This document shows positions 58,736 through 64,000 of a stretch of DNA of 64,000 bases, piece by piece (the stretch's first letter is position 1; each line of letters opens with the position of its first letter). The translations under genes and the position numbers were made by a program. A model generated the notes under the pieces. That model was not told the origin of the DNA, ran no database searches, and saw only the letters and a list, made by a program, of their open reading frames with translations. The DNA comes from Streptosporangium amethystogenes (GTDB taxonomy: Bacteria; Actinomycetota; Actinomycetes; Streptosporangiales; Streptosporangiaceae). The stretch is taken from positions 1 to 64,000 of the forward strand of contig NZ_JOEQ01000037.1 of the NCBI RefSeq assembly GCF_000721075.1. The letters are read 5' to 3'.

Positions 58736-59926
58736 ATGTCAGGACATCTGCGGTTCGGGAGCTTCATGCCGCCCTACCACAGCCCGCTGAACAACCATGC
58801 CCTGTCGATCGAGCGGGACCTTGAGACCGTCGAACTGCTCGACAGGCTCGGGTACGACGACGTCTGGTTTGGTGAGCACCACTCCGGTGGCTACGAGTGT
58901 TCGCCGATGCCCGAGCTGATGATCGCTGCCGCGGCGCAGCGCACCCGCCGGATCCGGCTCGGCACGGGGGTGATCTCCCTGCCCTACCACCACCCGCTGA
59001 TGGTGGCCGACCGGATGGTCTTCCTCGACCATATGACGAGGGGACGGTGCGTCTTCGGAGTCGGTCCCGGCGCGCTGGTCGCCGACTCCCAGATGATGGG
59101 GATCGACTACGCCGACCTCCGACCGCGCATGGAGGAGTCGCTCGAAGTAATTCTCGAACTGCTGACCTCGTCGGAACCCGTCAACCGCAAGGCCGAGTGG
59201 TTCGAGTTGCGAGACGCCCAGCTGCACGTCCGCAGCCACACCAGGCCCATGGTCCCGATCGCCGTCGCGGGAGCGGTCTCGCCGACGGGCCCCAAGCTGG
59301 CCGGCCGGCACGGGCTGAGCCTGCTCTCCTTCGGAGCCGCGTCGACCGTCGGCTTCAACAAGCTGGCCGGCACCTGGGAGATCGTCGAGGCGGAGGCCGC
59401 GGCGGCCGGCACCCGGGTGGAGCGTGAGGACTGGGCACTCGTCGGCTACATGCACGTGGCCGAGACCGAGCGTCAGGCGCGTGACGAGGTGCGCTACCAG
59501 ATCCGGAGCTTCTTCGACTACCACCACACCGTCGCGCCGCCCCTGCTGGCGGATGCCGAGACGATGACGCACGACGAGCTCGTCGACGGCATCAACGCCT
59601 CCGGCGCCGGAATCATCGGAACCCCCGAGATGGCCGTCGCGCATCTGCGAAAGCTGGTGGACCGGACCGGCGGCTTCGGCACCTTCCTCATCAGCAGCGT
59701 CGACTGGGCCAACCGCGAGGCGACGCGTCGCAGTCTCGAACTCTTCGCACGCGAGGTCGTCCCGCACTTCGACGGCAGCATTCCGGCGCGGGCGGCCGCC
59801 TTCGCGCGTGCCAAGGCGCGGCAGGTCGCGGACGGCCGGCTCAGGGATGTCGGCCGTGAGAAGGCGACGGCCGCCTACAACATGGCCGTGACGGCGACCG
59901 ATCAGCCGGACCGGACCATCCCCTGA
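58736..59926 (+). CDS. LLM-class (luciferase-like) flavin-dependent monooxygenase
   Basis: 396 residues from ATG 58736 with GAGGAG upstream. Bacterial luciferase-family TIM barrel: GSFMPPYHSPLNNHALSIER, YDDVWFGEHHSGGYECSPMP, RIRLGTGVISLPYHHPLMVA, MTRGRCVFGVGPGALVADSQ. Resembles limonene/alkanal-type FMNH2-dependent monooxygenases. No flavin reductase is in view. Placement between an IclR regulator and an ABC importer suggests oxidation of an imported substrate (inference). Confidence 0.9.
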   Translation: MSGHLRFGSFMPPYHSPLNNHALSIERDLETVELLDRLGYDDVWFGEHHSGGYECSPMPELMIAAAAQRTRRIRLGTGVISLPYHHPLMVADRMVFLDHMTRGRCVFGVGPGALVADSQMMGIDYADLRPRMEESLEVILELLTSSEPVNRKAEWFELRDAQLHVRSHTRPMVPIAVAGAVSPTGPKLAGRHGLSLLSFGAASTVGFNKLAGTWEIVEAEAAAAGTRVEREDWALVGYMHVAETERQARDEVRYQIRSFFDYHHTVAPPLLADAETMTHDELVDGINASGAGIIGTPEMAVAHLRKLVDRTGGFGTFLISSVDWANREATRRSLELFAREVVPHFDGSIPARAAAFARAKARQVADGRLRDVGREKATAAYNMAVTATDQPDRTIP

Positions 59927-60023
59927 CCTCTGGTTCGCGCGTTCACCGATCCATCAACGGCATTCATCTCGGGACACCCATCCCGCTCGGGGCGATATTC
60001 CAGCAATACCGTAGGAGTTCAAC

Positions 60024-61247
60024 ATGCCCAAAAGCCCCATCTGGTCCCGTAACGCGCGTGTGGGTGCAGCAACACTTGCGCTTTTGGTGACATCGCTCGG
60101 CCTGGCCGCGTGCGGCGGTGATTCAGCCGATTCGGCCGAGTCGACCGGTGCGGCCGCCGACCCCATCGTGATCTTCCAGACCAACTCGTTCAGCGGCCAG
60201 GTCTCGAACAAGCCGCAGACCAAGACCGGCGCCCAGGCCGCCGTCGACGAGATCAACAAGGCCGGCGGGGTGAACGGCCGCCGCCTCGAACTCGTCACCT
60301 GCGACAACACCGGTGACCCCAATGTCACCAACACCTGCATCAAGAAGGCGCAGGAGGTGAAGGCGGCGGCGTTCGTGGGCTCGGCCATCTACTTCCCCGG
60401 GACCTGGAAGTTCCTTGAGCAGGCGAGCATCCCCTATCTGCTCGGCACCGGGCTCACCCCTGACGAGTACAAGGCCACGAACTCCTTCCCGCTCTCCGGG
60501 CAGGCCGGCTGGTACTACGGCATCGCTGACTACCTGAAGAAGCTCGGCGCCTCCCATCCGGCCATCATCCGGTGTGAGATCGACGCCTGCGCCTACGGCG
60601 AGACCCTCCTCGCCGAAGCGCTGAAGCAGCAGGGCATGGCGGAGGCGAGGAGCGTGGTGGCGCCGCTCTCGACCACCGACTACAGCAGCTTCGCCGCTGC
60701 GGCGATGCGCGGCGACACCGACGCCGTCGTGGTCACGGGCAGCGAGGCGACCGCGACGTCCCAGGCCAAGGCGTTGTACCAGCAGGGCTTCAAGGGCAAG
60801 GTGATCAGCGTCTCTGCGTGCATCTCCACCCCGGCCGTCCCCAACCTTGGCGACGCCGGCAAGGACCTGTACGTGGTGGGCCTGCTGCAGCCCCCCACCC
60901 AGGGCACCCCGCTGATGGGGACGTTCATCCAGAGCATGGACGCGGTCGACAAGGGCGCCAAGAAGGACGAGCTCGCCCTCTCGGCGTACGCGGGCGTCAA
61001 GCTCTTCGCCGAGGTCGCCAAGGGCCTGCCAGAGGTGAACGCCACGACGGTGCTGGACGCGCTGCGGAACGCGAAGGCCGGCGCCTACGACATCGGCTTC
61101 ACCGCGCCGCTGCCCGGGGCCACCACCTCGCCGATCGCGGAGCTGCCCCAGCTGAAGTTCTCGCCGACCGTCACTTACAGCCAGATCCTCGACGGCACCA
61201 TCAGGGAGAGCGTGACCGGCTTCCACTCCCCGTTCGCGGCGGTCTGA
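60024..61247 (+). CDS. ABC transporter substrate-binding lipoprotein (branched-chain amino acid type)
   Basis: 407 residues. Lipoprotein signal (LALLVTSLGLAACGG, lipobox LAAC), then a type I periplasmic-binding fold: TKTGAQAAVDEINKAGGVNG, RRLELVTCDNTGDPNVTNTC, AAFVGSAIYFPGTWKFLEQA. The HAAT family binds amino acids, amides, urea or aromatic acids; the ligand is unknown. Feeds the fused Liv-type transporter encoded 25 bp downstream. Confidence 0.9.
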   Translation: MPKSPIWSRNARVGAATLALLVTSLGLAACGGDSADSAESTGAAADPIVIFQTNSFSGQVSNKPQTKTGAQAAVDEINKAGGVNGRRLELVTCDNTGDPNVTNTCIKKAQEVKAAAFVGSAIYFPGTWKFLEQASIPYLLGTGLTPDEYKATNSFPLSGQAGWYYGIADYLKKLGASHPAIIRCEIDACAYGETLLAEALKQQGMAEARSVVAPLSTTDYSSFAAAAMRGDTDAVVVTGSEATATSQAKALYQQGFKGKVISVSACISTPAVPNLGDAGKDLYVVGLLQPPTQGTPLMGTFIQSMDAVDKGAKKDELALSAYAGVKLFAEVAKGLPEVNATTVLDALRNAKAGAYDIGFTAPLPGATTSPIAELPQLKFSPTVTYSQILDGTIRESVTGFHSPFAAV

Positions 61248-61272
61248 CGCGTTCGGGGCACAGGGAGGGTCG

Positions 61273-63996
61273 ATGAACGAGCTCACCTTCATCCTGATCG
61301 GGATCGGTACGGGTTCCCTGTACGCACTGGTCGCCCAGGGACTTGTACTGATCTTCCGGGGATCGGGGATCGTCAACTTCGCGCAGGGGGCGTTCGCACT
61401 CTTCGGCGCGTACGTCTACTACAACGTCGCAGAGCACGCCGGTGCATCGCTTCTGGTGTGTCTGCTGGTCAGCGTCGCGGCCACGGGGCTGCTAGGCGTC
61501 CTGGTCCAGCTCCTCGTCCTCATGCCGATGCGAAGGGCGTCGTCACTGTCGCGCCTGATCGTCACACTCGGCGTCCTGGTGACCATTCAGGCGGCCGCGG
61601 TGGTGATCTACGGCGATCGTAATCTCGTGGTCCGGTCGTTGCTTCCGACCAACGGCATCGAGCTCCTGCCCGGTGCCAGGATCGGCGCCGACCGGATCAT
61701 CATCCTCGCCATCGGCCTGGTGACGACCGCGGTCCTGTGGGCCGTGTTCCGATACACCTCCTATGGGCGCGTCACGACGGCGGTCGCGCAGAGCCCACGT
61801 ACCGCGGCGACCCTGGGGCACTCCCCGGATCGCATCGCCGCGGTCAACTGGGGGGTCGGCGGCGCGGTGTCCGGGCTCGCCGGCGCGCTCATCGTGCCCC
61901 TCACCAACCTCGAACCGATCAATCTGCCCCTGATCGTGCTCCCGGCCCTGGCGGCGGCCCTCGTCGGCGGGTTCGCCTCCTTCCCGCTGGCCTTCGTGGC
62001 CGCACTGCTCATCGGCGTGGCCGAGTCGCTCATGGCGCTGCACCTCAACCAGCCAGGTGTGTCGCAGAGCGTTCCCTTCCTGGTCGTCATGGTGCTCCTG
62101 ATGGTGCGCGGCCGAGGCCTTCCGCTCCGCAGTCATCTCCTGGACAGGCTGCCGGGCGTCGGCGACGGGCGGGTGCGTCCCGTCCCGGTCCTGGTCGTCG
62201 TCGCGCTGGTCGCCCTCGCCATGCTCACCTCGGGCGAGGCGGCCAGCTACCTGACGGTGACCGTCACGATGGCGATCCTGTGCCTGTCCGTGGTGGTGGT
62301 GACGGGATACGCCGGGCAGGTCTCGCTCGCGCAGTACGTGCTGGGAGGTGTCGGCGCCTTCGTGGCCGCCACCCTCAGCAGCGGTCACGGGATGCCCTTC
62401 CTCGCCTGCCTGGCGCTCGCCGTACTGGCCACGATGATCCTCGGCGGCCTGGTCGGCGTGCCGGCGCTGCGGTTGCGCGGCATCAATCTCGCGATCGTCG
62501 GGCTGGGGCTCAGCGTGGCCGTCTACTCCCTGCTGCTCAACAACGAGCGCTACTCCGGCGGGGTCGACGGAATCCCGGTCGAGCCCGTCACCATCCTCGG
62601 CTGGGAGGTCGACCCCTTCTTCCATCCGGAGCGCTACGCCCTGCTCTGCCTGGCGGCTCTGGTCGTGGTGGCACTGATGGTCTCGAACCTGCGGCGCGGC
62701 GACATCGGGAGGCGGCTGCTCGCGCTCCGCTCAAGTGAACGGGCGGCGGCGTCACTCGGTGTCAACGTCTACTGGTGCAAGATCTACGCCTTCATGATCG
62801 CGGCCGGTATCGCGGCCCTCGGCGGCACGCTCTTCGCGTTCATGCAGTCCATCGTGCTGACCGCGCAGTTCGGCGTGATGTCGTCGGTCAACCTGATCAC
62901 GGTCACCGTGGTCGGCGGTATCGGAAGCCTCCCCGGTGCCCTGGTGGGCGCCACCCTGATTCCCGGCGGCCTGGGCACCTGGCTGCTCAACGGCGCCGGG
63001 CTGCAGGTCTGGCTCCCCCTGATCGGAGGGGTGTCGGTGCTGCTCGTGCTTCGCGCGGACCAGGGCGGTCTGGCCGACCTCAACGTGGGGCTCTACCGCT
63101 CGCTGCGTGACCGGCTGCGATCGCTCGGGAACGCCGCGGAGGTCTCTTCCGACCACCCGGAGCCGGATCATCCGGAGCCTGCCCCCGGTACGCGCAGGGA
63201 CATCTCCCCCGTCAGGGTGTCTCCCCTCGAACTGCGCGTCGAGGACCTCGGCGTACGCTACGGCGGCGTGGTCGCCCTCGAAGGCGTGAACCTGCGGGTG
63301 AAGCCCGGCACGGTCCACGGGATCATGGGTCCCAACGGCGCGGGCAAGACCTCGCTGGTCGACGCGCTGACCGGATTCGCCCAGGTCGCCGCAGGGACGG
63401 CATATCTGGGCGACCGCCGGCTCGACGGATGCAGTCCGATGCGGCGCTCGCGCCTCGGTCTGCGGCGTTCGTTCCAGTCGGTCGAGCTGTTCTCCTCGCT
63501 CACCACCCGCGACAACATCGCGATCGGTTGCGACGACGGAGCGCCGTCGTCGTACATCACCGGGCTGCTCTGGCCGAAGGGCCCGCGGCTGAGCGAGGCG
63601 GCGGAGGCGGCGCTGGAGAAGTTCGGTCTCTCCAGGGTCCTGGACGCGCCCGTCGAGTCGCTGTCGTTCGGCGACCGCCGCCTGGTGGCCATCGCGCGGG
63701 CGGTCGCCTCGGCCCCCTCGGTCATCCTGCTGGACGAGCCGGCCTCCGGGCTGGCGGACCGGGAGAGTGCCGAACTCGCCGCGCTCGTCCGGTCGCTGGC
63801 CGACGACTGGGGGATGGCCGTGCTGCTCGTCGAGCACAACATCAACCTCGTCCTGTCGGTCAGCGACGAGATCACCGTGCTGCAGGCGGGACGCGTGCTC
63901 GCCCACGGAACCCCGGCGGAGATCTCGGCGGATCAGTCCGTCGTCGACGCCTACCTCGGCCAGAGCACGACCCCCGGAGAAGTGGTGATCTCATGA
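61273..63996 (+). CDS. single-chain LivH-LivM-LivG ABC transporter (two permeases and an ATPase fused)
   Basis: 907 residues. ~1-290: LivH-like permease (TGSLYALVAQGLVLIFRGSG, IVNFAQGAFALFGAY). ~300-610: LivM-like permease (VVVTGYAGQVSLAQYVLGGV, LRGINLAIVGLGLSVAVYSL, LNLITVTVVGGIG-like end). ~650-907: LivG-like ATPase with Walker A GPNGAGKTS, LGLRRSFQSVELFSSLTTRD, signature LSFGDRRLVAIARAVASA (LSGGQ changed to LSFGD, usual for LivG), Walker B VILLDEPASGL, and switch His in LLVEHNINLV. LivH and LivM are usually separate genes. The stop overlaps the next ATG, presumably livF. Confidence 0.92.
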   Translation: MNELTFILIGIGTGSLYALVAQGLVLIFRGSGIVNFAQGAFALFGAYVYYNVAEHAGASLLVCLLVSVAATGLLGVLVQLLVLMPMRRASSLSRLIVTLGVLVTIQAAAVVIYGDRNLVVRSLLPTNGIELLPGARIGADRIIILAIGLVTTAVLWAVFRYTSYGRVTTAVAQSPRTAATLGHSPDRIAAVNWGVGGAVSGLAGALIVPLTNLEPINLPLIVLPALAAALVGGFASFPLAFVAALLIGVAESLMALHLNQPGVSQSVPFLVVMVLLMVRGRGLPLRSHLLDRLPGVGDGRVRPVPVLVVVALVALAMLTSGEAASYLTVTVTMAILCLSVVVVTGYAGQVSLAQYVLGGVGAFVAATLSSGHGMPFLACLALAVLATMILGGLVGVPALRLRGINLAIVGLGLSVAVYSLLLNNERYSGGVDGIPVEPVTILGWEVDPFFHPERYALLCLAALVVVALMVSNLRRGDIGRRLLALRSSERAAASLGVNVYWCKIYAFMIAAGIAALGGTLFAFMQSIVLTAQFGVMSSVNLITVTVVGGIGSLPGALVGATLIPGGLGTWLLNGAGLQVWLPLIGGVSVLLVLRADQGGLADLNVGLYRSLRDRLRSLGNAAEVSSDHPEPDHPEPAPGTRRDISPVRVSPLELRVEDLGVRYGGVVALEGVNLRVKPGTVHGIMGPNGAGKTSLVDALTGFAQVAAGTAYLGDRRLDGCSPMRRSRLGLRRSFQSVELFSSLTTRDNIAIGCDDGAPSSYITGLLWPKGPRLSEAAEAALEKFGLSRVLDAPVESLSFGDRRLVAIARAVASAPSVILLDEPASGLADRESAELAALVRSLADDWGMAVLLVEHNINLVLSVSDEITVLQAGRVLAHGTPAEISADQSVVDAYLGQSTTPGEVVIS

Positions 63997-64000
63997 GCGC
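63993..64000 (+). CDS. start of the next gene, cut by window end (presumably livF-like ATPase)
   Basis: ATG 63993 overlaps the preceding TGA (ATGA). Only Met-Ser and two bases are visible. Liv transporters need a second ATPase (LivF), not otherwise present here, so the identity is inferred from context. Confidence 0.4.

Overview
High-GC DNA with GTG starts, four-base ATGA/GTGA overlaps, a SepX-type divisome protein, a DUF397 protein, SigE-like and ECF41 sigma factors and a caspase/STAND/WD40 protein. This points to a filamentous actinomycete. Streptosporangiaceae (Streptosporangium/Nonomuraea-like) is my best guess, by inference only. The window alternates intact chromosomal genes with stretches full of insertion-sequence remnants and broken genes.

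Left part (1-10 kb): the end of an IS256-type element. Next comes a minus-strand pair encoding an EACC1-like small membrane protein and a caspase-STAND NTPase-WD40 protein (candidate conflict/defence system). Then a decayed IS4 transposase, a lipoprotein behind a CRP-like site, an IS256 remnant, tRNA-Arg(CCT), a repeat-rich membrane-anchored protein and a secreted coiled-coil M15/VanY-like peptidase. 10-19 kb: a ChbG/YdjC deacetylase, a head-to-head deletion scar joining an FtsX-type permease and a histidine kinase (both broken), a SnoaL/TetR divergent pair, a lone DUF397 protein, and a TetR - DHA2 exporter - SDR cluster with an operator.

Housekeeping core (18.7-28 kb): SAF-domain protein, MTA phosphorylase, FmdB zinc ribbon, K+/H+ antiporter, 5-formyl-THF cyclo-ligase diverging from galU, a tightly overlapping galU-glp-moaC-mogA/moaB run (UDP-glucose and molybdenum cofactor), a RimJ/RimL-like acetyltransferase, sepX and tRNA-Ala(CGC).

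Mobile region (28-33 kb), starting exactly at the tRNA-Ala 3' end: a DDE transposase translationally coupled to a frameshifted, catalytically degenerate tyrosine-recombinase-like gene, with a divergent HTH gene and an operator-like palindrome. Ends of this element recur at 40.1, 45.8 and 50.8 kb; three copies carry a hairpin with a compensatory base-pair change. A 156-bp fragment of a winged-helix gene occurs at 31.9 and 40.9 kb.

33-47 kb: a SigE-like sigma factor with its membrane-anchored partner, an ECF41 sigma factor with an NDH-2-like flavoprotein behind a perfect TGTGA-N6-TCACA site, and a redox/stress run (thioredoxin; a CNB + thioredoxin-fold + thioredoxin-reductase-like flavoprotein; DUF1931; formaldehyde-dehydrogenase-like ADH). 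46-58 kb: an Lrp/AsnC regulator diverging from a Cys/Met-metabolism PLP enzyme, followed by many truncated genes (transketolase-like E1, phage integrase, NmrA, DHA2 exporter, MarR, zinc oxidoreductase). Intact among them are a PadR pair, an epoxide hydrolase, a CGNR-type protein/GNAT pair, and a GntR-TetR fusion regulator diverging from an alpha/beta hydrolase.

Right end (57.7-64 kb): a catabolic-looking cluster with an IclR regulator, a luciferase-like flavin monooxygenase, a branched-chain-amino-acid-type binding lipoprotein, and a single-chain LivH-LivM-LivG transporter overlapping the start of the next gene, which runs off the window.
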